A stretch of 64,000 nt of DNA from JAQUBU01 sp036677685 (GTDB lineage Bacteria > Bacillota > Syntrophomonadia > Syntrophomonadales > Syntrophomonadaceae): positions 1 through 64,000 of the forward strand of contig JAVBWA010000033.1 in the NCBI GenBank assembly GCA_036677685.1, written 5' to 3'. The notes below the pieces were generated by a model. That model was not told the DNA's origin. It did not search any database and saw nothing but the letters and a program-made list of their open reading frames with translations. Of the stretch, positions 53,844-61,565 are shown in pieces. The position numbers and the translations under genes are program-made. Position 1 is the stretch's first letter, and each line of letters starts with the position of its first letter.

Positions 53844-53890
53844 AAGGAGGTGAGCACCTGGTTCTAAGTTGTTTAGAGCCAGGCCAAGAG
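53844..53890 (+). promoter_or_regulatory. Hairpin between a strong ribosome-binding site and the ferredoxin ATG
   Basis: AAGGAGG (53844-53850) is 40 bases before the ATG at 53891. Between them an 11-bp stem (53857-53867 with 53873-53883) closes a five-base loop. Folding would bring the site to about 13 bases from the ATG. Alternatively, an in-frame CTG at 53858 lies seven bases from AAGGAGG and could be the start. Confidence 0.5.
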
Positions 53891-54370
53891 ATGGAGAAAA
53901 ATCTTATTGTCCAACCAGAAAAGTGCACCGGGTGCCGAACATGTGAAATGGTTTGTTCTTTTGTCCATGCCCAGGAGTTTAACCCCTTGCGCTCCAGGAT
54001 TACCGTTTTTAGTTATGAAAAGATTGGTCTATCCGCTCCTATGGTATGCCAGCAATGCAGTGTGGCGGCCTGTATGGAAGTCTGCCCGGTCGGCGCCATC
54101 ACCCGCGACCAGGATTCAGGGGCGTTGCTGGTGGCCAATGACAAGTGCCTGAGGTGTAAGATGTGCACCATTGCCTGTCCCTTTGGCGCTACCACCTATG
54201 ATCCAGGCAAAGATATGATATTAAAATGCGATCTTTGCGGAGGATCACCACAGTGCGTGGTTTATTGCCCCTCCGGAGCCATAAGCTACCAGGATCCCCT
54301 GCAGGCCAATTTTGCCAAACGTAAAAGCTATGCTGAGAAATTCAAAACTGCATTCGAGGAGGTGATTTAA
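53891..54370 (+). CDS. Polyferredoxin subunit of the AOR complex
   Basis: The 159-residue protein has four cysteine clusters for [4Fe-4S] binding: CTGCRTCEMVC, CQQCSVAACMEVC, CLRCKMCTIAC and CDLCGGSPQCVVYC. This matches the electron-transfer partners of tungsten-type aldehyde oxidoreductases and related redox enzymes. It should pass electrons between AOR and the NuoEF-like subunits. The next gene begins directly after its TAA. The start is uncertain because the only strong ribosome-binding site is 40 bases away behind a hairpin. Confidence 0.9.
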   Translation: MEKNLIVQPEKCTGCRTCEMVCSFVHAQEFNPLRSRITVFSYEKIGLSAPMVCQQCSVAACMEVCPVGAITRDQDSGALLVANDKCLRCKMCTIACPFGATTYDPGKDMILKCDLCGGSPQCVVYCPSGAISYQDPLQANFAKRKSYAEKFKTAFEEVI

Positions 54371-56176
54371 ATGTACGGATGGATGGGTAAAATCCTGAGA
54401 ATTGATCTGAGCCAGGGAGTTGTCAGCCAGGAAGATTTGAATCGCAGCGATTTGCGCGATTATATCGGGGCCCGGGGTCTGGGAACCAAGATGTTTATTA
54501 AAGAAGTGGCCCCCAATGTTGACCCTTTAAGTCCGGATAATAAAATAATCTTCATGACCGGACCTTTGACCGGAACTCTGGCTGCTTGCGGAGGACGTTA
54601 TAATGTGGTCACCAAAGGGCCATTAAACGGCACCATTGCCGCTTCCAATTCGGGAGGTACCTTTGGACCGGAGTTAAAATATGCCGGATTTGACGGGATT
54701 ATAATTGAGGGTCGAGCCAAACAACCGGTCTATCTGTGGATTTACAATGACAAGGTGGAAATTCGGGATGCTGTTGATTTATGGGGAAAGGACGTTTTTG
54801 AAACAACCGATCTGATCAAAGCGGCTACCGATGAAGAAGCCAAGGTGGCCTGTATAGGCCCGGCCGGAGAAAAGCTGGTCAAATTCGCCTGCATTATGAA
54901 TGAATATCACCGGGCAGCGGGACGCTCCGGGGTTGGAGCGGTGCTGGGCTCTAAAAACCTCAAGGCAGTTGTCGTACGAGGAAGCGGTGGGGTCAAAGTT
55001 GCCAGCGTAAAAGGCTTCATGGATGCGGTTGCCGATGCCCGCCAAAAACTGGCCGCTCACCCGGTTACTAGTCAGGGGCTGGCCGCCTACGGCACTAATA
55101 TACTGGTAAACATTCTGAATGAGCACGGCGGCCTCCCGGTTAAAAACTACAGCGAAGCAGCGGTATTTGAAGGAGCTGAAAAAATATCCGGCGAATATCA
55201 AGCGGAAAAATATCTGGTGAAAAACAAAGGCTGCTTTGGTTGTTCGATCGGCTGCGGGCGGGTAACCAAGATCAGCCAGGGGAAATTCAAGAGCCGGGGA
55301 GAAGGCCCGGAATATGAAGCTACTTGGGCGTTCGGGGCTAATTTGGGCCTGGATGATTTCGAAGCCATTTCCAAGGCCAATTTCATGTGTAATGAACTGG
55401 GCCTGGACCCCATTACAATGGGAAGCACCTTGAGCTGTGCCGTAGAGATGTATCAAAAAGATATAATCCCCCCCGGTGATGTGGAGCGTTCCCTGGAATG
55501 GGCGGACAGCGATCTGCTGATCGAAATGGTAAGAAAAACCGCTTATCGTGAGGGGTTCGGCAATCAACTGGCCGAGGGCTCCTATCGTCTGGCCGAAAAA
55601 TATGGGCATCCGGAATACTCCATGAGCGTCAAGAAACAGGAACTCCCGGCGTATGACCCGCGCGGCCAGCAGGGCATCGGCCTGAACTATGCGACCTCCA
55701 ACCGGGGCGGCTGCCATGTGCGGGGCTATATGACATCACCGGAAATCTTGGGTATTCCTGTCCTGGCCGAACCGGCCAGCACCGAGGGCAAACCGGCCCT
55801 GTTGAAGCTGTTCCAGGACCTGACTGCTTTGGTCGATTCATCCGGGACCTGTCTGTTTACTACCTTTGCTATCGGACTGCCCGAGCTATCTGAGGAAATC
55901 AGGCAGGCAACCGGTGTCAATATGAGCGATGAGGAGTTTCTCCTGGCGGGAGAACGGATTTGGAATATGGAAAGGCTGTTCAACCTGGCGGCCGGCTTCA
56001 GCGCCAAAGATGACCGGCTTCCCCCAAGACTGGTGGAGGAGCCCATGAAAGGCGGACCGCGCAAGGGGCAGATTAGTCAGCTCGATAAGATGCTTCCCGA
56101 ATATTATAGTCTGCGCGGCTGGGATGAAGACGGTGTTCCCGAAGCGGCCAAGAAAGAAGAACTGGGCCTGGCTTAG
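54371..56176 (+). CDS. aor: Aldehyde:ferredoxin oxidoreductase (tungsten-type)
   Basis: The 601-residue enzyme has the AOR layout: GWMGKILRIDLS, TGPLTGTLAACGGRYN, AGRSGVGAVLGSKNLKAVVV, then KGCFGCSIGCGR (cluster cysteines CxxCxxxC, about residues 287-296) and a final cysteine in SSGTCLF. It binds a tungstopterin and one [4Fe-4S] cluster and interconverts aldehydes and carboxylic acids. In syntrophs it may reduce acids or oxidise aldehydes formed from acyl-CoA. GGAGGTG overlaps the previous gene's end. MoaD and HesA-like genes downstream fit tungstopterin supply. Confidence 0.92.
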   Translation: MYGWMGKILRIDLSQGVVSQEDLNRSDLRDYIGARGLGTKMFIKEVAPNVDPLSPDNKIIFMTGPLTGTLAACGGRYNVVTKGPLNGTIAASNSGGTFGPELKYAGFDGIIIEGRAKQPVYLWIYNDKVEIRDAVDLWGKDVFETTDLIKAATDEEAKVACIGPAGEKLVKFACIMNEYHRAAGRSGVGAVLGSKNLKAVVVRGSGGVKVASVKGFMDAVADARQKLAAHPVTSQGLAAYGTNILVNILNEHGGLPVKNYSEAAVFEGAEKISGEYQAEKYLVKNKGCFGCSIGCGRVTKISQGKFKSRGEGPEYEATWAFGANLGLDDFEAISKANFMCNELGLDPITMGSTLSCAVEMYQKDIIPPGDVERSLEWADSDLLIEMVRKTAYREGFGNQLAEGSYRLAEKYGHPEYSMSVKKQELPAYDPRGQQGIGLNYATSNRGGCHVRGYMTSPEILGIPVLAEPASTEGKPALLKLFQDLTALVDSSGTCLFTTFAIGLPELSEEIRQATGVNMSDEEFLLAGERIWNMERLFNLAAGFSAKDDRLPPRLVEEPMKGGPRKGQISQLDKMLPEYYSLRGWDEDGVPEAAKKEELGLA

Positions 56177-56191
56177 GCTCTTACTAAATAC

Positions 56192-56225
56192 GGGGCTGCC
56201 GGTATCGGAGGATGCCGGCAGCCCC
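56192..56225 (+). terminator. Strong intra-operon hairpin after aor
   Basis: GGGGCTGCCGG and CCGGCAGCCCC form a perfect 11-bp GC-rich stem. No T-run follows; the next ribosome-binding site begins five bases later. It probably stabilises the upstream message or reduces, without abolishing, downstream expression. Confidence 0.65.
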
Positions 56226-56245
56226 CCAAAAGGAGGAAATAGCCT

Positions 56246-56746
56246 ATGGCTGGGAATGCAATTGGATTACCGGAGGAAATGGAGCGTATCATCCGGGCCT
56301 ACCCGGGTGAGAAACGATATATCCTGGCCATGATGCAGGATTTGCAGAAACAATGCAATTATCTGCCCCGGGAAGCTCTGGTGCAAATAGCCCGGCATGT
56401 TGACACACCGTTTGCCAAAGTCTATGCCATGGCCACTTTTTACAAAGCATTCAGCCTGGTTCCCCGGGGTAAATATCATATCAAATTATGCGATGGCACC
56501 GCCTGCCATATTAAGAGTTCAGCAGTCTTAATCGACCAGATATTTAACACCCTGGGTATAAATCCAGGCCAAACCACTGAAGACGGCCTGTTTTCGCTGG
56601 AAACCGTCAATTGTATTGGGGCCTGTGCTATAGCACCGGTAATTGTGGTTAATGACCGCGTTTATCCCAAGGTTTCTTCATCCGGAATCCTGGATATTAT
56701 AAATTCTCTAAGGGGGGATGGTAATGAGCAGCAAAAATCCTCCTGA
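56246..56746 (+). CDS. NuoE/HymA-like [2Fe-2S] subunit
   Basis: The 166-residue protein is a thioredoxin-like ferredoxin of the 24-kDa NADH-dehydrogenase type, with CDGTACH and CIGAC (C-x4-C and C-x3-C) as the [2Fe-2S] ligands. The N-terminal four-helix part includes PREALVQIARHVDTPFAKVYAMATFY. It relays electrons with the NuoF-like subunit. AAAGGAGG precedes the ATG. The NuoF-like gene starts within its last 23 bases. Confidence 0.92.
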   Translation: MAGNAIGLPEEMERIIRAYPGEKRYILAMMQDLQKQCNYLPREALVQIARHVDTPFAKVYAMATFYKAFSLVPRGKYHIKLCDGTACHIKSSAVLIDQIFNTLGINPGQTTEDGLFSLETVNCIGACAIAPVIVVNDRVYPKVSSSGILDIINSLRGDGNEQQKSS

Positions 56747-58529
56747 TGGCAAAAAAATCCTGGTCTGCTGCGGGACCGGCTGCCAGGCCAGCGGAAGCCT
56801 GCAAGTCTTCAACACATTTAAGGAGAAGTTGGGCAAGGACTCAGGAGTTGCAGTCGAAGCCTATGCCAAAGCCACTGGGTGCAACGGCTGGTGCGAACAA
56901 GGTCCCCTGGTTAAGATACTGCCCGATAACATTACCTATTGCCATGTAGCAACAGCTAATGTAGAAGAGATTATTGAAAAAACTCTTAAAACCGGAGAAC
57001 TGGTAAAAAAACTCCTTTACCGCGACCCGGCTACCAAACAACAGGTCAGGAGCCATCATGAAATAAACTTTTATAAAAAGCAGCACAAGCTGGCCCTGCG
57101 CCATATTGGGGAAATCGATCCCGCTTCCTTGGACGATTATCTTGATAATGACGGATACCGGGCCTTGCGCCGAGCCTTTGCCATGTCTCCCCAGGATATC
57201 GTTGATGAAATTAAACGTTCCGGGCTGCGGGGCCGGGGAGGCGCCGGATTCCCGACCGGTATCAAATGGCAGAGCTGCAGGGATCAGAAGACGGGAGAAA
57301 AATACGTGGTCTGCAACGGTGATGAAGGAGATCCCGGAGCCTTTATGGATCGGAGCATTATGGAAGGGGACCCTCATACCATTATTGAAGGTATGCTAAT
57401 TGGTTCGCTGGCGGTGGGTGCCCACCGGGGCTTCATCTATGTCCGTGATGAATACGACCTGGCCATTCGCAACCTGAATGGGGCCATTCGGGATGCCAGA
57501 GCCCATGGGTATTTGGGTGATGACATCATGGACAAGGGCTGGGCGTTCGACATTGAGATAGTACGCGGCGGCGGCGCCTTTGTCTGCGGGGAGGAAACCG
57601 CACTGATCAGCTCGATTGAGGGAAATGTGGGCGAACCCCGCGACAAGTACGTATTTCCCACCGAGAAAGGCTTGTGGGGCCGACCCACAGTTATCAATAA
57701 TGTGGAAACCTGGGCCAATGTCCCGCTGATTCTTCTGGAAGGAGCCTCAAAATTTGCTTCAATAGGAACTGAGAAAAGCAAGGGAACCAAAGTCTTTTCC
57801 CTGGTTGGAAAAGTTGTTAATACGGGATTGGTCGAAGTCCCAATGGGAACGACCTTGCGGGAGATCATATACGAGATCGGCGGAGGAATATTAAAGGGAA
57901 GAGCTTTTAAAGCCGTACAGACCGGGGGGCCTTCCGGAGGCTGCATACCCGCGGAGCTGCTGGACTTGAAGGTGGACTTCGATTCACTCAGTGCGGCCGG
58001 GTCCATGATGGGATCAGGAGGACTCATAGTCATGGATGATCACACCTGCATGGTGGAGGTGGCCCGGTATTATCTGCAGTTCCTGGCCGGGGAGTCCTGC
58101 GGTAAATGTGTACCCTGCCGGGAGGGGATCGGGCGCATGCTGGAAATTCTCACCCGCATTTGTGAAGGGCGGGGCGAAAAAGATGATTTGCTAATGCTGG
58201 AGGACTTGGGGGATACCCTGCAGGTCTCATCATCCTGCGCTCTGGGCAAGACCGCCCCCAACCCGGTTTTGTCGACACTCAGGTATTTCCGCTCAGAATA
58301 TGAGAGCCATATTAATGATAAAAGATGTGCAGCCGGGGTTTGCCGAAGCCTGACTGAATTCTATGTCGATTCCGACTTATGCAACGGCTGCGGTTTGTGT
58401 GAAAAAAACTGTCCGGTGCAGGCCATCAAGGGGGAGAAAAAGGAGCCTCATACTATCATTCAGGACATTTGCATACGTTGTGGTGATTGTTACAACCGCT
58501 GTAATTTTCAGGCGATCAAGGTTAAGTAG
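56724..58529 (+). CDS. NuoF/HymB-like NADH-oxidising subunit
   Basis: The protein of about 601 residues has, in order, a thioredoxin-like [2Fe-2S] domain (CCGTGC...CNGWC, about 10-95) and the FMN/NADH-binding core (LRGRGGAGFPTGIKW, CNGDEGDPGAF, GAFVCGEETAL). A [4Fe-4S] site follows (ESCGKCVPCREG plus a later Cys) and then a C-terminal 2x[4Fe-4S] ferredoxin (CNGCGLCEKNC, CIRCGDCYNRC). This is the long HymB-type form found in NAD-linked and electron-bifurcating complexes. The ATG at 56724 has the better spacing from AGGGGGG. It is the NAD(H) site of the AOR complex. Confidence 0.93.
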   Translation: MSSKNPPDGKKILVCCGTGCQASGSLQVFNTFKEKLGKDSGVAVEAYAKATGCNGWCEQGPLVKILPDNITYCHVATANVEEIIEKTLKTGELVKKLLYRDPATKQQVRSHHEINFYKKQHKLALRHIGEIDPASLDDYLDNDGYRALRRAFAMSPQDIVDEIKRSGLRGRGGAGFPTGIKWQSCRDQKTGEKYVVCNGDEGDPGAFMDRSIMEGDPHTIIEGMLIGSLAVGAHRGFIYVRDEYDLAIRNLNGAIRDARAHGYLGDDIMDKGWAFDIEIVRGGGAFVCGEETALISSIEGNVGEPRDKYVFPTEKGLWGRPTVINNVETWANVPLILLEGASKFASIGTEKSKGTKVFSLVGKVVNTGLVEVPMGTTLREIIYEIGGGILKGRAFKAVQTGGPSGGCIPAELLDLKVDFDSLSAAGSMMGSGGLIVMDDHTCMVEVARYYLQFLAGESCGKCVPCREGIGRMLEILTRICEGRGEKDDLLMLEDLGDTLQVSSSCALGKTAPNPVLSTLRYFRSEYESHINDKRCAAGVCRSLTEFYVDSDLCNGCGLCEKNCPVQAIKGEKKEPHTIIQDICIRCGDCYNRCNFQAIKVK

Positions 58530-58544
58530 AAGGAGGGATGGGAA

Positions 58545-59294
58545 ATGAAAATAATCGTAGACGGTAAGGAGATTGACGCGGTTTACGGGGAGACTCTGCT
58601 GGAAGCGACCCGCCGGGCCGGAATCTATATTCCCACCCTCTGTTATCATGAAGCCCTGGAGGGGCAGGGACGCTGCCGCCTGTGCATGGTGGAGGTCAGC
58701 GAAGGCCATAAAAAAAACGTGGTAGCGGCCTGCACTTACCCGGTCAAAACGGAAATCGAGGTCCAAACCACCACTCCGCTTATTGATAAAATCAGGCGCA
58801 ACATCATTATGCTCTTGTATAAACGCGCATCGGGAAGTCCGGAGATGCAAAAGCTTTACCAGGACTACGGGTGCAGCCCCAATTCACTGCAGGAAAACCC
58901 CGAAGAACGCTGTATCTTATGCAATATTTGCGCCCGGGCTTGTGAAGAAATTGGCTGCAATGCCATTTCGCTCATAATGAGGGGAACCGATAAAAGAGTG
59001 GCAACACCTTATGACCAGGCGGCTGACGCCTGCATCGGCTGCGGGACCTGCGCCCGGGTCTGCCCTACCGGAGCCATTGCCATGCTTGAGCAAGGAAATA
59101 CAAGGATCATATGGAATAAAACCTTCGAGTTGGTAGCATGCAGGCGCTGCGGTCAGTATTTCGCAAGCCGGGATGAAATTGAACATCTTGCCGCAAGAAA
59201 ACCTGAATATTTGACCGAGCCACACATTTGTGAAGACTGCCGTAAGCGGACCATAGCGGAAAAAATCAAGCTGTTCGCTTCCGAATCCGAATAG
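58545..59294 (+). CDS. NuoG-N/HoxU-like iron-sulfur subunit
   Basis: The 249-residue protein has an N-terminal [2Fe-2S] domain (C33, C44, C47, C63). Two [4Fe-4S] sites (CILCNICARAC, CIGCGTCARVC) follow, plus a short C-terminal stretch with CRRCG and CEDC, a probable zinc or rubredoxin-like knuckle. It lacks the catalytic domain of full NuoG or HydA. It can bridge the NuoF-like subunit to the polyferredoxin or AOR. AAGGAGGG lies before the ATG. Its first 95 residues closely resemble the head of the sigma-54 activator at 46-48 kb. Confidence 0.9.
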   Translation: MKIIVDGKEIDAVYGETLLEATRRAGIYIPTLCYHEALEGQGRCRLCMVEVSEGHKKNVVAACTYPVKTEIEVQTTTPLIDKIRRNIIMLLYKRASGSPEMQKLYQDYGCSPNSLQENPEERCILCNICARACEEIGCNAISLIMRGTDKRVATPYDQAADACIGCGTCARVCPTGAIAMLEQGNTRIIWNKTFELVACRRCGQYFASRDEIEHLAARKPEYLTEPHICEDCRKRTIAEKIKLFASESE

Positions 59295-59394
59295 GCCAAT
59301 GAGTGTCTGACTGAATCATGGTGGCAGGGAGCAGAGGCTTTCTGATCCGGGATAGAAGAATTGAGCAAATAAATGCCACGGGGGGAATAGGACT

Positions 59395-59625
59395 ATGAAG
59401 GTTATGGTAAAACTATTTGCCTACCTGCGCAAAGGACGATTCAAATCCAGCCTGTTGGAATTACCGGAGGGGACTATAATAATGCAGGTTTTGGACGAAC
59501 TATCCATTAACGGCGAAGAGATGAAAATAGGAATCATACTGCTTAATGGAAGGCACGCCGGCTTTGACACAGTCCTTAAAGAACAGGATGTCCTGGCTAT
59601 ATTCCCCCCGGTAGCAGGAGGTTGA
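59395..59625 (+). CDS. MoaD/ThiS-family sulfur carrier
   Basis: The 76-residue ubiquitin-like protein ends in FPPVAGG, the double glycine that becomes a thiocarboxylate. MoaD donates sulfur to make the dithiolene of molybdo- or tungstopterin. Lying in the AOR operon directly before a HesA/ThiF-type gene, it most likely serves the AOR cofactor. The next gene starts inside its last bases. Confidence 0.9.
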   Translation: MKVMVKLFAYLRKGRFKSSLLELPEGTIIMQVLDELSINGEEMKIGIILLNGRHAGFDTVLKEQDVLAIFPPVAGG

Positions 59626-59627
59626 TT

Positions 59628-60455
59628 ATGAACAAAAAATTGTTCGATATGCTGGATAAACTCCCAACACCAGGTTTGCTCAAATGGATGGACGAAAAGG
59701 AAATTACCGCTCAAACCGGCATCCCGGAAAGGACACTCGAAGATCAGGCTTTAAGCCGGGGCATTATTCCGCTGCGTTACCTGCGCAATATCGGAGCCAT
59801 TACGACTGCCGAACAACAAATTCTGCTAAATTCAAGGGTGGCAGTCATTGGCTGCGGCGGTCTGGGGGGTTCTGTGTTGGAACAACTGGCCCGCCTGGGA
59901 ATAGGGAATCTCATCGGCTGGGATTTTGACGTATTCGAAGAACACAACCTCAACCGCCAAATCTGCTCTGATATTAAGCATATAGGAGTAAGCAAGGCTG
60001 ATGCGGTCCGGACCCGCTTAAAGGAAATCAATCCCGCCGTCGTCTTCCACGGCATACTCGCCAGATTTGAACCGGAGCCCGGTCAAAAGATTTTAGCCGG
60101 CTGCCAGGTTGTTATCGATGCTCTGGATAATATCGGGGATCGTTTACAGCTATCGGCTCTTTGCCGCGATCTGAAAATTCCGCTGGTGCACGGTGCGGTC
60201 GAAGGCTGGGTGGGCCAGCTCACCACCCAGTTTCCGGGTGAAACGACCATTGAGCAAATCTATGCCCGTAGCCAAAATCAAGAAAACAAGAAGACTGTAT
60301 CCACATTGGCTTTCACTCCGATCCTGGTGGCCAGCCTGCAGGCGTCCGAAGCAGTCAAGATATTGCTGGGCCGGGGTGAACTGCTGCGCAGTCGGATTAT
60401 GCTGGTCAACCTGCTGGATATGGATATGGATATCATTGAGTTGTGTAATGATTAA
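59628..60455 (+). CDS. HesA/MoeB/ThiF-type adenylyltransferase
   Basis: The protein of about 275 residues has the E1-like ATP-binding loop RVAVIGCGGLGGSVLEQLARLG, then DFDVFEEHNLNRQ and VVIDALDNIGDR. It activates the C-terminal Gly-Gly of the MoaD-like carrier as an acyl adenylate. The paired CxxC zinc motifs of MoeB and ThiF are not visible, as in several HesA-like proteins found with AOR genes. An extra helical N-terminus of about 65 residues precedes the Rossmann core. The ATG at 59628 is preceded by AGGAGG. Confidence 0.88.
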   Translation: MNKKLFDMLDKLPTPGLLKWMDEKEITAQTGIPERTLEDQALSRGIIPLRYLRNIGAITTAEQQILLNSRVAVIGCGGLGGSVLEQLARLGIGNLIGWDFDVFEEHNLNRQICSDIKHIGVSKADAVRTRLKEINPAVVFHGILARFEPEPGQKILAGCQVVIDALDNIGDRLQLSALCRDLKIPLVHGAVEGWVGQLTTQFPGETTIEQIYARSQNQENKKTVSTLAFTPILVASLQASEAVKILLGRGELLRSRIMLVNLLDMDMDIIELCND

Positions 60456-60473
60456 CTCAACTTTCGCAGTTGA

Positions 60474-60763
60474 CTTTGACGGAAATTTGCAGCTTTTGAG
60501 TAACTTGACGCAGAAGCCTTATGATACCCTGCGAAGGTGAGACAAGGAAAGGGGTCGAGCGGCAGCGACCGAAGGAAGTCCCTTTAGGGAGACGCCGCGA
60601 GAGCGCTTCACCCTACGGGTACCACTGATGCTCCTCGTCGGTCGCCACTAAGGTTGCCAAGCACGGATGGGAGGTTAGCGCGGTACCCTTTGAGTGTCGA
60701 GCCGAGCAGATGGTATCATTGGCGACGGAGTAGGCGCGAGAAAGCTGTGAGTTTCCGTCAAGG
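60474..60763. mobile_element. GC-rich element bounded by inverted repeats
   Basis: TTGACGGAAA (60476-60485) and TTTCCGTCAA (60752-60761) are exact inverted repeats; with mismatches the match extends to about 18 bases ending GCAGC/GCTG. The roughly 290-base interior is GC-rich, full of nested small hairpins (for example TCCCTTTAGGGA, and GCGACCGA facing TCGGTCGC) and has no open frame. It may be a miniature mobile element or a structured RNA gene. Confidence 0.6.
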
Positions 60764-60791
60764 GCGAAACTTCCATGACTAAATAACCCGG

Positions 60792-61232
60792 TTATTTCTT
60801 TTGCATCATATATATACTGGTAGTCCCGCTGGCTATCAGTCTTTTCGCTTCATCGTAAGCGTCGCCGTCCAAGTGGATTATGGCATTGCCCTGCGATTTT
60901 AACCGTACCTTAACGGTCAAAACATCATTTTCAAATATCGGCCGGTGGTATTTGATGTTCAAGTCCAGGGATGCCATCTCAATCTGTTGGGTTACGAAAT
61001 ACACCAGCATGCCGAAAGTATTGTCAAAAGCTGCGGAAATGAACCCTCCCTGCATGGCTTTGCGGGGATTTGAATACATTTCGAATACCGGATATCGGCA
61101 AGTTGCGCTTTCCCCCACTACATACTCCACAAACTCCCGTTTCATGATTTCAACGCAACTGGGAGGCGGAAAATCTATCTGTCTAACCACTCCATCCCTT
61201 AACATTGCATCCAAATCAGTATATCTAGTCAT
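60792..61232 (-). CDS. PaaI-type hot-dog thioesterase
   Basis: The 146-residue protein has the hot-dog fold pattern of PaaI/YbgC-like thioesterases: MQGGFISAAFDNTFGMLVY (the HGG-type loop, here MQGG) and DLNIKYHRPIFENDVLTVK. It probably hydrolyses acyl-CoA esters. The usual His or Asp in the loop is changed to Gln/Asp at neighbouring positions, so substrate choice is uncertain. The start at 61232 has GGGGAGGAG upstream; the longer frame is not supported. It is read towards the AOR operon end. Confidence 0.8.
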   Translation of the reverse strand: MTRYTDLDAMLRDGVVRQIDFPPPSCVEIMKREFVEYVVGESATCRYPVFEMYSNPRKAMQGGFISAAFDNTFGMLVYFVTQQIEMASLDLNIKYHRPIFENDVLTVKVRLKSQGNAIIHLDGDAYDEAKRLIASGTTSIYMMQKK

Positions 61233-61565
61233 AAATACACTCCTCCCCGAATTATCTGCTCCGGGGGAAGGGATATAGTTGAATAACCCGATCCCGGAAG
61301 TATCTCTGCAAAACCCTTTTATATTAACAAGGATTTTCTTGATTGTAACATTTACAAGCAAAGAGGAAAACCAAACCAGACCCGGGGGAATAAAGGGGAG
61401 GCAAGATTTAATCAACTTTTCAAGGAAATATCCAAATTATGTAGAAGCTTTAAAAAAAGGTTGTTAGCCAACGCTTAAGCTATTCTAGCAATCGAGAAAT
61501 CTTAGAAGCCGCAATTGCTCTGCATAAAGGCATAGTGATTGCATGCCAGAGTTTAAACCGGGGAA

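Noticed and set aside
54779..55717. Minus-strand frame of 312 codons inside aor
   Set aside because: Antisense shadow of a GC-rich, strongly conserved gene.
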